Assembly: GCF_019175385.1 (NCBI RefSeq)
Contig: NC_083347.1
Location: forward strand, 123,636,124 to 123,700,123
Source: Lycium barbarum
Lineage: Eukaryota > Streptophyta > Magnoliopsida > Solanales > Solanaceae
Length of the DNA stretch: 64,000 bases
Direction: 5' to 3'
Positions 33,090-43,320 of this stretch are shown here, in pieces. The translations under genes and the position numbers were made by a program. The stretch's first letter is position 1, and each line of letters opens with the position of its first letter. The notes beneath the pieces are model-generated. The model worked only from the letters and a program-made list of their open reading frames with translations, ran no database searches and was not told where the DNA came from.

Positions 33090-34240
33090 AGTTCATATGT
33101 ATCAATGTTAAGTGTTAACCGTTTAATTTGTATGTTTTGAAGTTTTATGATTTGCAATGTGTTTACGTTTCGTTTCTATGTTTTGAATTTTAAATTTGCA
33201 ATGTATTAGCCGTTTGTATGTTTGATTTGTAATGTTACCAATTTAAATGTTAAGTTTGAAGTTTTATAAAATTTGTGTCTATTTAGTCCTTTAAAATTAA
33301 ATATTTAAATAAATTAAACCCCCCTGTCCCGTCCCGTCCCCCCTTGGAGTGGGACGGGCCGGGCCCCCCAAAAAATCCCCTATAAGCCCGTCCCCCCAAA
33401 GTCCCCGTCCCCCTAAATCCCCCTTTAAAAAGTCCCTGTCCCGTCCCGTCCCCCCAGAAAGTCCCCTACCGTCCCCGTCCCCTTCACCACCCTTAAATTT
33501 CTATCTTACATAACGTTTCCTTTTCCTCTCCCTTTCCAATATGTGATTTGCCTAAGGCTTCGCATGTAACTTTTGTTCTGCAACTTGCTAGCCTAAGGGT
33601 GTGTCCGGTATGAAGGAAAATGTTTTCCATGAAAAATGTCGATTTTCTTTTGATGCCCACTCATCAGCCCAAAGGCGGATATGAAATTTTATCGGTTCTA
33701 AACTTTAATTTGGACAAGATAATTTATTAGATTCGAGATAGATGAAGTAAATTTCTTTACATAAATATAGGTCTGAGTCATAGTTATTGAATTTTGTAAT
33801 GTCATTAGAAAGTTGAATACCTCTTGAAGACACATTTTAAGAAAAGAAAAGAGAAAACTAAATGATGTCGATACATTTATAGAGTTTAATAAGTAATACT
33901 TTTAGATAGTAATTGTTTCTTTATTACGAAATCTCATCATTTGTGTGCTACTTTTACTTTAAATTAAAAAACTTGAGAAGAATCTCAGCAGCTCCCCATC
34001 TTCTCTTATTCTCCAAAGCCAAAAACTATATTTCTTTGAAAATATAATGCTCATTTAATTCCCCCTAAGATTCTTTGACTCCTAATCATGATTATTGTGA
34101 CAATAATATGAACACGTTCTTAATAAAATGAATTGTTCTTCAAAGACCAGACAACGAATATATATAATGAGTATCAAAACATACTTTCAATAAATGATAT
34201 TTTATTTCTTAATCCATTCAACGAAATTAATAAACTAAAA

Positions 34241-35013
34241 AGTAAGAGACTAGCAATAGACCGAGGGAACAAAATCATTTCATGTGCCATTTTCATTCTT
34301 GCTTTATTTCTTACGCGTTTCCCCCTTATTCCATGTGAAAATGGAAAGAAGTCTAAGGTTAGTGTTGGGATCGAAATCACAAGTTGTCATACGAAAGCTA
34401 ACAATTGTAAAACCTTAAAAAAATAATAAATCAGACAACAAAGAAAATACACTAAAAAAAGCATAATTATATAATATGATTTGGTCAAGTGACCTACATA
34501 TTGAGAAACCTAATATTTTTTTTTTTTAAAAAAACATTAAAACTATGAGCGAATAATCTCTCCTAAACGAAACTCTTTTAATGATTATATTGTGGATGCT
34601 CTTGTGTCTTGTTTTGTTTTGAGAGAGATTCTTCAATATATAGAGGTTCAAAACCTTTTCATTCAAAAAAGGGGCTAGCCAAATATGAAAGACTTTTTCT
34701 TTTTTATTTTAGGAAAAGTAAAACCAATAATGATAATACTTTGTTTTTCCTTATAGAGAAAAGTGTAATCAAATATCTGATAAGAAAATCAGGACAAAAA
34801 ACCCTAACAGTTAGAACCCTCACCATGATAAGCTCCTGCACATATAAGAGGGAAAAAAGTATTGTCATCTACCTCAACTAGTTTTCCGAGGCGTTGGAAA
34901 TTCAAACTGGCTCAGAGAATCGGTCTTGCTATTGAGTCGCTGGTTCTGCCAACAAAAAGTGTGTTATGTACCATGTAATTAATAATCTTGTTGTGGTGTA
35001 TTATATAACACTT
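34241..35013. other. Spacer between the two duplicated segments
   Basis: AT-rich sequence with short chance ORFs. No gene recognised. Confidence 0.4.
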
Positions 35014-35437
35014 TAATTTTCTCTTCTTTTCTATGTGCAATTCGCCTAAGGCATCATCTGTGATTTTTGTTCTGTAACTTGCTAGTTTAGAAACCTGTTA
35101 ATTATTATTTTTGTGACTCATACTCATCAGCCTGCCCTTCGTTATAGGTTCGAGAGAGTTATCCTGTGCTATATGGTTAAAAAAATAGTTGTTCTCTAAA
35201 ACCAGACAAGCTACCTCATATTTTTTTTGACTAATCCACTGAATTATGTCATTATGAAGTTAAATATCTCCTGAAGACATATTTTAAGAAAAGAAAAGAG
35301 AAAACCAAATAATGCTTGCTACTTTTATAAAGTTAATAATACTTTAGATAATAGTTTCTATATTACGAAGTCTCATCATTTGTGTGCTACTTTTACTTAA
35401 ATTGAAAACTTGAGAATCTCAAAAGTTCCACAACTAT

Positions 35438-35700
35438 GAGCCCGTTTGGATTGGCTTATAAGTTGGCTTATAAGCTGTTTTCAGTTTTTTTTAGTGTTTG
35501 GCTGGCCAGCTTAAAGTCATTTTATGTTTAAAATAAGCTCAAAAAAATAATTGGACCAATTTGACTTAGTTTATCTAAAGCAGCTTATAAGCTGAAAACA
35601 GCTTATAAGCCAAAAAAAATAAGTTGGACTACCCCAACTTATTTTTTTCAGCTTATAAGCTGCAAACAGCTTTAAGCTGTAAGCCAATCCAAACGGGCTC
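35438..35700. mobile_element. 263-bp MITE with near-perfect terminal inverted repeats
   Basis: Begins GAGCCCGTTTGGATTGGCTT and ends in its exact inverse (CCAATCCAAACGGGCTC). The inside has repeated CTTATAAGC palindromes. TAT flanks both sides, a possible 3-bp target duplication. The paralogous segment at about 34,000 shows the empty site. Confidence 0.9.
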
Positions 35701-36119
35701 TATATCTTATTCTCAAAAGCCAACAACAAATATAATTTCTTTGAATACACTCATTTCCGCATAAGATTCTCTTCGCAACTCCTAATCATTTTTGTGAGAA
35801 TAAATATGAACAAGTTCATAATAGAATGAACTGTTCTTGAAAGACTAGACAAAGAATATTATAATGGTATCAAAACATAGTTTAATAAATGATAGTTTAT
35901 TTTCTTAATCCATTCAAAGACGTTTATAAACAAAGGGGATGGAGATAGTGGCAAAACCACAACGGATTAAGATGGTCAGTTGAATACCTTTTAGATCGGA
36001 AAAATTATGAGCACATAGATCAAATATTACTTTTTATACGTAAAGAATGTTGAACAATTTTGTAATGGTTAAAAAAATGAAAAGAGAAACTTGGTCAGAT
36101 AACCACGTTATTACCAGTC

Positions 36120-36200
36120 TACCACTGTACCACTGAAGGTTATGGTGGATGGATATGATCTCATTAATCTGAGATCTGGGGTTCGAGTCCTGGAATAAAA
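36120..36200 (+). mobile_element. tRNA-like B-box fragment (possible SINE) in the Aux/IAA promoter
   Basis: GGGGTTCGAGTCCTGG fits the pol III B box (GGTTCGANNCC), about 540 bp upstream of the Aux/IAA ATG. A convincing A box is not seen, so it may be a truncated SINE or a tRNA-derived relic. Confidence 0.4.
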
Positions 36201-36224
36201 AACCCCAATAGAGTCATATACTGA

Positions 36225-36257
36225 TGTCTCCTTAAAGTTCACGACTTAGGGTGTCTC
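36225..36257 (+). promoter_or_regulatory. Pair of TGTCTC auxin-response elements
   Basis: TGTCTC at 36225-36230 and 36252-36257, and a third at 36479-36484. TGTCTC is the core ARF-binding site, and auxin-induced transcription of Aux/IAA genes is well established. Function at this locus is inferred from position, 240-500 bp upstream of the ATG. Confidence 0.5.
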
Positions 36258-36563
36258 GACCTCTTTTAGACGCGTGAATTGTCCTAAAGGTAATAGACGT
36301 GCACATCTTCGACATACATTAAATGTCTAATAGGTAACACGTTTAGTTGGAGTGTCAAAACGAACAAAAAAGTTTTCAAAAGTGTTGGCCATATGGGTGG
36401 GTGAACTTGTCCCTTTTGTGTCCCCTAGATGTTCAAAGCTTGTCCTCTTCCTCCCAACAGCCTTAATTAGCTTGTCTTTGTCTCAAAATTTTGCACTTTT
36501 TGAACTTTTAAAAAAATAAATAAAAAAAAATTGATTCCAATAACTCTTTCACCCTTTTCCCAT

Positions 36564-36570
36564 TATATAA
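36564..36570 (+). promoter_or_regulatory. TATA box of the Aux/IAA gene
   Basis: TATATAA about 155 bp upstream of the ATG, which would place the transcript start near 36,597. No upstream ATG lies between that point and the start codon. Confidence 0.6.
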
Positions 36571-36724
36571 CAACAACCTACAAACTATTAGCTAACTCAT
36601 ATTTTCTTAAACACAAATACAGTGTCTTTACAAAAATCTTGAAGAAGAAAATCAAGAAAGTGTTAGAACTTTGGGTTTATTGTTTGAGATTTAATTGTTT
36701 GTGAAGAAGCTTTTATTACAAAAT

Positions 36725-38679
36725 ATGGAGAAAAGATTGAATCTTAAGGCAACTGAACTTAGATTGGGTTTGCCAGGGTCAGAGGAAGAATTTGATCACC
36801 AACAAATTCTGTCCAATTCCAAGAATAACAAAAGGGCTTTACCTGAATCTGAAGAGGATGAATCAGATTCAGATTATGAAGCCACAACACCCCCTGTTGC
36901 CAAGTAAGTTTGATATTCCTTTTGTTCCAATTTACCTGATGCAGTTGACTCAGTACGGAATTTAAAAAGAAAATAAAGACTTTTGAAACGTGCAGTCTTA
37001 AACATGTCATATCATTTGTGTTGCTATAATAGCTAAGGTTAATTTTGTTCGGTCCAAAAATTGCCAATGCAACTGTATTGAATCATAAAAAAATGCACTA
37101 TTTTTAAACATTTGGGCCCAGAAATATTTTTGAAGGATCCGAGCAACATAGACCAAGGGTAAAATGGAAAATTAAGTTAAATTACTGCCAAATTTAGAAA
37201 GATATTATTCTTTTAAATGGACAAAACAAAAATGATGCAACATAAAATGGGAAGGAGAAAATATTTCATTTCGAAATCTATGAAAATTTCCAAGTCTTGA
37301 ATCATAGTAATGGAGCAAAGGACTAAATTTTCCATGGTGAATGGAATTGCAAGGCACATTAGCTATGAAAGATGTCATTTATCTGTTGCTAAATATCCCG
37401 TAGCTAACAGGAAATTTGTCCACAATTCATCGCTAAATAGGATTAGCGATAATATTTCATAGTTTAGCAACAGAAATTGTCTGCCCCTAATTCATGTTTT
37501 TTTTTTTTTTTTGTAGTAAATTATTTTTAGGTTTAAAAAAGTTGTCATTTTTTAAGTCTTGAATCATAGCAATGGAGACAAGGACTAAATTTTGACATGG
37601 TGAATTATTGCAGGGCACAAATAGTGGGGTGGCCACCAGTGAGATCTTACAGGAAGAACACCATACAAATTACCACAAAGAAAACAGAAGCTCATCAAGA
37701 ATCTGGAATTTATGTCAAAGTTATCATGGATGGAGCCCCTTTTCTTAGAAAAATTGATCTTAAATTGTACGAGTGTTACACTGAGCTTCTTAAGGCATTG
37801 GAGAACCTGTTCAAACTCAATATAGGTGAATATTCAGAGAGAGAAGGCTATAAAGGGTCAGAATTTTCTCCTGCTTATGAAGATAAAGATGGTGATTTGA
37901 TGCTTGTTGGAGATGTTCCTTGGGAGTAAGTTCTTGAACTTCCCCCCCCCCCCCAACCCCACAACTAATTATCGTAAAAGTAGTTATACAATCAGGTCAT
38001 TTATAAAATAATTGTAGGTAAATTTTTAGAGAAAAAAAAACATATAATTAATAATACCATAAAAATGATAACTAACTTGATATATATAATAGGTTAATTG
38101 CATTGGTCGGGAGTAAGTTCATGAACCTTGATTCAACCCCCACCCACACTTGCCGTTAAAAAAATAGTTACACAATCAGGTTACTATAAGATACTTACCA
38201 GTAAATTTTGGGAAAATAGCTTATTAGTGATAATTTGATAAAAATGATAACAAACGTGTTATAATAGGTTAGACTACATTAGTTGGAGTAAGTTCTTGAA
38301 CCTTGACTTCCACCCCCCCCCCCCCCCCCCCCCCCACCAACCCCACACCAATTGCCATTTAAAAAGTTAGTTAAACATTTAGGTAATTTATATTGTAATT
38401 CTAGGTAATTTTTTTAGAAAAATATATGTAATTGGCGGTAATCTGATAAAAATGGTAACTAATTAATCTATTATAATAGGTTGAACTATATAGGTCGTGT
38501 AAAAAATCTTTACAGTGTCAATGTATATAACTTAAATTTATATATGTTATATACATGTTTTTGTGCATGGATTTTAATGTAATTTTCATGGCTATTGCAG
38601 AATGTTCATGTCATCATGCAAGAGGCTGAGGATAATGAAAGGATCAGAAGCAAGAGGCTTGGGATCATGTGGACTATAA
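36725..38679 (+). CDS. Aux/IAA auxin-response repressor
   Basis: Exons 36725-36903, 37614-37925 and 38601-38679 join (split K60 and E164 codons) to 189 residues ending GLGSCGL. Aux/IAA proteins are short-lived nuclear repressors of ARF transcription factors, degraded with TIR1/AFB when auxin is present. Domain I has LRLGLPG (12-18). Domain II has the degron QIVGWPPVRS (62-71). Domains III/IV form a PB1 fold with GIYVKVIMDGAPFLRKIDLK and the OPCA-type DKDGDLMLVGDVPWEMF. Basic patches KNNKR and CKRLRIMK fit the bipartite NLS. Length is normal for the small Aux/IAA class. Both introns contain copies of their own splice borders. The start is the only ATG ahead of domain I. Confidence 0.96.
37290..37620 (+). 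repeat. Duplicated acceptor-side segment in Aux/IAA intron 1
   Basis: AAGTCTTGAATCATAG..ATGGAG..AAGGACTAAATTTT..CATGGTGAAT at 37,293-37,340 recurs at 37,554-37,606, where it ends with the true acceptor TTGCAG|GGCACA. The upstream copy reads TTGCAAGGCACA. Confidence 0.85.
37926..38470 (+). repeat. Triplicated donor-side repeat in Aux/IAA intron 2
   Basis: The true donor context GGGAGTAAGTTCTTGAAC (GT at 37926) recurs as GGGAGTAAGTTCATGAAC (GT at 38113) and TGGAGTAAGTTCTTGAAC (GT at 38288). Each is followed by a poly-C tract, an AATTGCC/ACTTGCC motif and ATAAAAATGATAAC. Unit length is about 175-190 bp. Confidence 0.9.
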
Positions 38680-40309
38680 TGTATATGAAAAATCCCACAC
38701 ACAAATTTAAAATTGATTTTTTTTTTGTTTTTTGAAATATTGTAATCAAACAGAAGTGCAGAAAAAAAAGGAGAAACTTATACTATAATTACAGGTACCA
38801 TTTTTGTTGTTCTTGCTGTAACATCATATACATATAGCAGGAAATAAAACGTGGTGGTTTATAAGTCCAGCAGTTTTATTGTCTTTTTGGACTGGGATAA
38901 TCTCCCCTTCAAACGTACAAAGCAACTGTACTCTTTTAAAAAAAAAATTGCTGTAAGAGCAATTATATAAACACACATACACATAGTATTTTTTTCTCTT
39001 TTCAGTTCTTGGGTATGAAAAATATTTTTGTTCTCCAATTTCTCGTAGCTTCTTCAACAATTTTTTTTAATCATCTGATATTTAGTGACTGATTTGACTA
39101 TAACTCAAATACCTACCGCGTATGACCCATTTAAGGAAGAAACGATCGGTATACACAACAATCTCGATAGCATTTCCATCTTGTTTGTAAGGAAGAAAAA
39201 AAATTACTCACTTATCAGTACATTTAGTAGATAAGGAATAATTGAATTGTCGAACTAAATTGAACTATTTTTTATTATGAAGCATGACACACAAAAAAAA
39301 TGGTTTGTGTAATGTGACTACAATCCACAGGCTGTGATGATTTTTTTAAAACTATGTATATAAGTAAGACTCTTTTTAAATTACTGCATAATCTCTTCAA
39401 TGATTTAGGTAGATTAGATATGCCTAGTGAAAGATATATGGCTTGTCATAATTAAAGTTAGAGAAACTTACAAACACACCCATGTGGCATGCTACCCAAC
39501 TAACATTATGTTGTGCTGTAATTTTAAAATATATGAGTTGGCAACAAGTAATTATTGGTAGATTATTACTTTAAAATGATCACAAGAACTACCTAACTTT
39601 TTCTTGGTCCAAACATTCAGCAGTCAACAGATAAAGCCTATTTTCAAGCCGTGAAAATAATTTGCAGATTTATAAAGTGAGTCCACATACAATAGATCAT
39701 ACTACTTGTTTAATCTTGATGTTGAAAAATGGTATTTGAAAGTTAGGTAAACAGACAAAACCAATTTGAGTATTTTAAGGTAATCAAAGGCACCAAAGAT
39801 AAAAAGCACAAAAGAAGCATAAATCACACAGTAATACTTATTTAACAAGAACTTTTTTGGGCAGGACACTTCAATTATCCAATGGGATAATATATTTAAA
39901 TTACACTAAACTTTACAAGCACTAGTTGATCACTTTTACAATTACCCCCCCCCCCCCCCCACCCCCAACCCATCCTCTATGAAAAAACAACTAATGAGTC
40001 CCAACCAACCCACAACAAAAAAGGGGGAACTAGCAGCTAATAACAGAAAATTTGAAAAAATTACACTCCACCCTAAAATGATACAAATGGACTGGTTGCT
40101 TTCTTAAGTGTTACCTTGGTTAACAAAACTCAAGAAAGTTGCGGAAGGGGCCAATGGTTGAGCTAAAAGGAAAAGTTGTGGCATCTGACTTTGATTGCAT
40201 TGCCACGGATTTCGGAAGGTAATACAAGAGATTATAGGTAAGGATATAAAGGAGGGTGCTCCACAAAGCCATTAGGAGTTCTCGATGGCACGTGCGATAA
40301 GTTAGAAGT
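38680..40309. other. Convergent spacer between Aux/IAA and the bHLH gene
   Basis: AT-rich with an Aux/IAA 3'-UTR at its left and the bHLH 3'-UTR at its right. A poly-C tract lies at 39,944-39,960. No further gene recognised. Confidence 0.6.
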
Positions 40310-43289
40310 CTAGGATGGGGCTGCTGGTTCCGGCTTGACCATTGATTGGTCGTCGGTTTGCTGAGTGGGATAGATAAGTGCAGCAAGTGAAACGGGCATG
40401 ATGCAGAGTGATTTGGATTGAAGGTATTGCATGGCTGCTCCAACATCTTCTTCCATGAGCTTTGCTACTTCTTGCTTTGTTTCAGCATCGGACCACTTTT
40501 CCCAGACATGCTGGTTGGATCGACTTTCACCACTGTCCCCCTAAATTATTGACGAAATAATGAAGTCTTGGAGCAAATGAAGCAAACTTACGGAGTTGAA
40601 CTACCAGACACTGCATAAAGGTATTTTTTATGGTGTTTGGTCAGTAAGAAAGTGCCACCAAAACTTAAAAGGCAAGTTCTACAAAGTGGTGGTTAGACCG
40701 ACTTTATTGTACGGGGCGAAGTGTTGGCCAGTCAAGAACTCTCACGTTCAGAAGATAAAAGTCGCGGAAATGCGAATGCTGCGATGGATGTGTGGGCACA
40801 CTAAGAGGGATAGAGTTAGGAATGAAGATATCCGGGACAAGGTAGGAGTGACATCGATGGAGGACAAGATGCAGGAAGCGAGACTGAGATGGTTTGGGCA
40901 TGTGAAGAGGAGAGATACAGATGCTCCAGTGCGGAGGTGTGAGAGGTTGGCTATGGACGATTTCAGGAGAGGTAAAGGGAGGCCGAAGAAGTTTTGGGGA
41001 GAGGTGATTAGACAGGACATGACACAGTTTCAGCTTACCGAGGGCATGACCTTAGATAGGAGGTTGTGGAGGACTCAGATTAGGATAGAAAGCTAGGTTG
41101 CTTATCCTTTCACCCTAGTAGTTGTAGTTTTGTTCATTCGTTTATTGCCATTTGATTTCTGCTTATATTTGTTGCGCCTTGTGCTTTGATTATCTTATTT
41201 ATCTATGATAGCTAATGCTCCTTTCTTTCCAGATTGTTTTATCATGACTTTCTCGCTTTTGTTATTCCTCGTTTTCATATTATTTTTGATATGCTTGTCC
41301 CTATCTGACTTTTTGTCTTGTCTTGTTTTCTCTCTTGAGTCGAGGGTCTTTCGGAAACAGCCGCCCTACCTTTCAAGGTGGGGGTTAGGTCTACGTACAC
41401 TCTACCCTCCCCAGACCCCACATTGTAGGATTATACTGGGCATGTTGTTGTTGTTGTTGTTGTTTGGTTAGTAAGAAGCAAAAAAGATTGATTGTGTTCA
41501 TTACCTCAGCAGACTGCAATGGAATGTTAGCAACAAGTTGTGCCACTGCGCTAGCTCCTCCCAGCCTACTCATGCTCAGTACCTTTAGGCAGATTTTGAG
41601 GCAAATCATTTATTGGACTAACATAGTTAGGAAAACTGGGGCATCTAGAACAACTAATAAGGGGGGTATCCATGTATTTAATTTGTCCAACCTTTACTAC
41701 GGCCAGAATCCCCTTAAAAGATTGCAGTGAGTACCATAACAAGTATAATTGTACAAGATTAAGAGCTTTAAGCAGGACTAGAATGATAATCATTGTTATT
41801 CAATTAAAGGTTTCAGTCAGTAAATTCATTACATAGTGTTGCCACCAGACAAGATTTTAAGAGCCACTATCCATCCTCGGCGAGGTTATTGTTTAATTGG
41901 AGGAAAAGAGGAAAAAGAATTTCATTTGATGGAAAGAAACAAGTTCAACCAGCTTTGAACGAGATTCTTTCTTCTTTTCCAATATTTTCACACACATTTA
42001 GAAAGGTTGACGCAAGGATAACCTGCAGTTCGAATTATCAAGCAAAGATTGAAATCATGAAGAGTACTATTGCTCATTAGCAATCTACAAGGTGCATTAA
42101 ACTAGCAAGGAAGCAAAATAAATTAATGGAAAAATGGTGATTAATCCTTTGCAGAATACGTTAAGGGTGATGTTAAGTCAATAACCTTTTGGAAAACCAC
42201 ATCACTACAACTCACAGAATGAAATCCATCCAACAAGCTGTTCAATCAATCAATCAATCGACTAAATCTCAATCAGAAGCTAATTGAGGTTAGCACAGAC
42301 ATACTCAAACAAAGAATAATTGAAAACCGCCACTAAGATTCTCAAACAGATTGTAAACTTCTTTGAATGGCTTAAACTGTTTTTTTTTTGAATGGCTTAA
42401 ACTGTTTTTACTTTTTTATCTCTTTTGAGAAACGCATTCCTCATTGACGTCAGCGTCGATGAGCCTGACCGGCCCAAAAGGGCACAGCCAGGTCCGTCGT
42501 AGCAAGGGTGGTGGCTTATTATGTTCCCATCCAATAGAACTATATTCCCATTATCCAAAACCAGAATGAAATCATCTGGGAAAAGAAGAGTAGGAAGAAC
42601 CAGTACCGTCGTACATATCTCAAAATTGCAGGAACTTTGGAAATGTTTGTCATGGAATATAATGGCTAGAGTCATCAGCTAAGCTAGTAATTGACTTGAA
42701 AATTGGTTCTCTCAAATTACCTTAACTTGAAGCCTTAAGAACTTCACATAGTCCAGAATCTCATCAAGCATTGCTGCCCTGTCGGTCTGGTAAGACAAAA
42801 AAAAATTATCAATCCCACAAGCTACGACATCTTTTAAATTGCCTCAATAACTCAGGCTGAGGCAAACCAATTTTTAGAAATAACACTACAATGAGGTTTA
42901 GGAACTACTTGTGTGAAAATCAAATTCATATATATAACTTGAATCCATTAATCCACACTCAACCGCAACAGAAAGTTATTCTAACAGAAGATTACTTAAT
43001 CTATTTTTCAATTTATGTAGGTATTGGTATTTTAACATAAAGATAAAGCGATGGATCAGCATAAAAGTCAATATTTCCATTATTTTGAATATACATCTTT
43101 AAGATTGAATGAGCCAGATTGTTACTTGTCGCGCAACAAAAGAACAATGCTCATCAACAGAATTTGTGGCAACAAGAGAATAGAGCACACCTTATTGCAG
43201 CTGGGGACAAGTTCCTGCAAAGCCTTTATTCGTTCTGATATCCTTTCTCTTCTTAACTGTAAAAAGACAGACGCATCACTACAGCGCCC

Positions 43290-43320
<31 letters not shown>

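Larger units (their letters stand above)
29935..33498 (+). mobile_element. Decayed hAT-superfamily transposon
   Basis: Left end AAGGGTGTCAGTGGGGAC and right end (reverse) AAGGGTGGTGAAGGGGAC form imperfect terminal inverted repeats. TTCTATCT occurs at 29927-29934 and 33499-33506, an apparent 8-bp target duplication with 3-4 extra bases at the right. Both ends are unusually GC-rich, with repeated CCCGGTCCCG / CCCGTCCCG motifs. The interior holds hAT-like coding remnants (30,653-32,166) and a second BED-finger remnant (32,890-33,089). Confidence 0.8.
33520..35940. repeat. Diverged ~1.5-kb direct duplication
   Basis: Copy 1 (33,520-34,240) and copy 2 (35,014-35,940) share in order TTCGCCTAAGGC-like, CTTTTGTTCTGCAACTTGCTAG, ACATTTTAAGAAAAGAAAAG, CTCATCATTTGTGTGCTACT and TTTCTTAATCCATTCAA. 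Copy 2 contains the 35,438-35,700 MITE that copy 1 lacks. No coding content is recognised in either. Confidence 0.85.

Noticed and set aside
40596..41096. A standalone 166-codon host gene
   Set aside because: It is the end of an RTE LINE polyprotein; the first codons lie outside the element's target duplication.
42397..42675. Possible coding fragment within the bHLH intron
   Set aside because: Slightly GC-richer and reads [17 protein letters not shown], vaguely like lectin-type receptor kinases. Too short and weak to claim homology.
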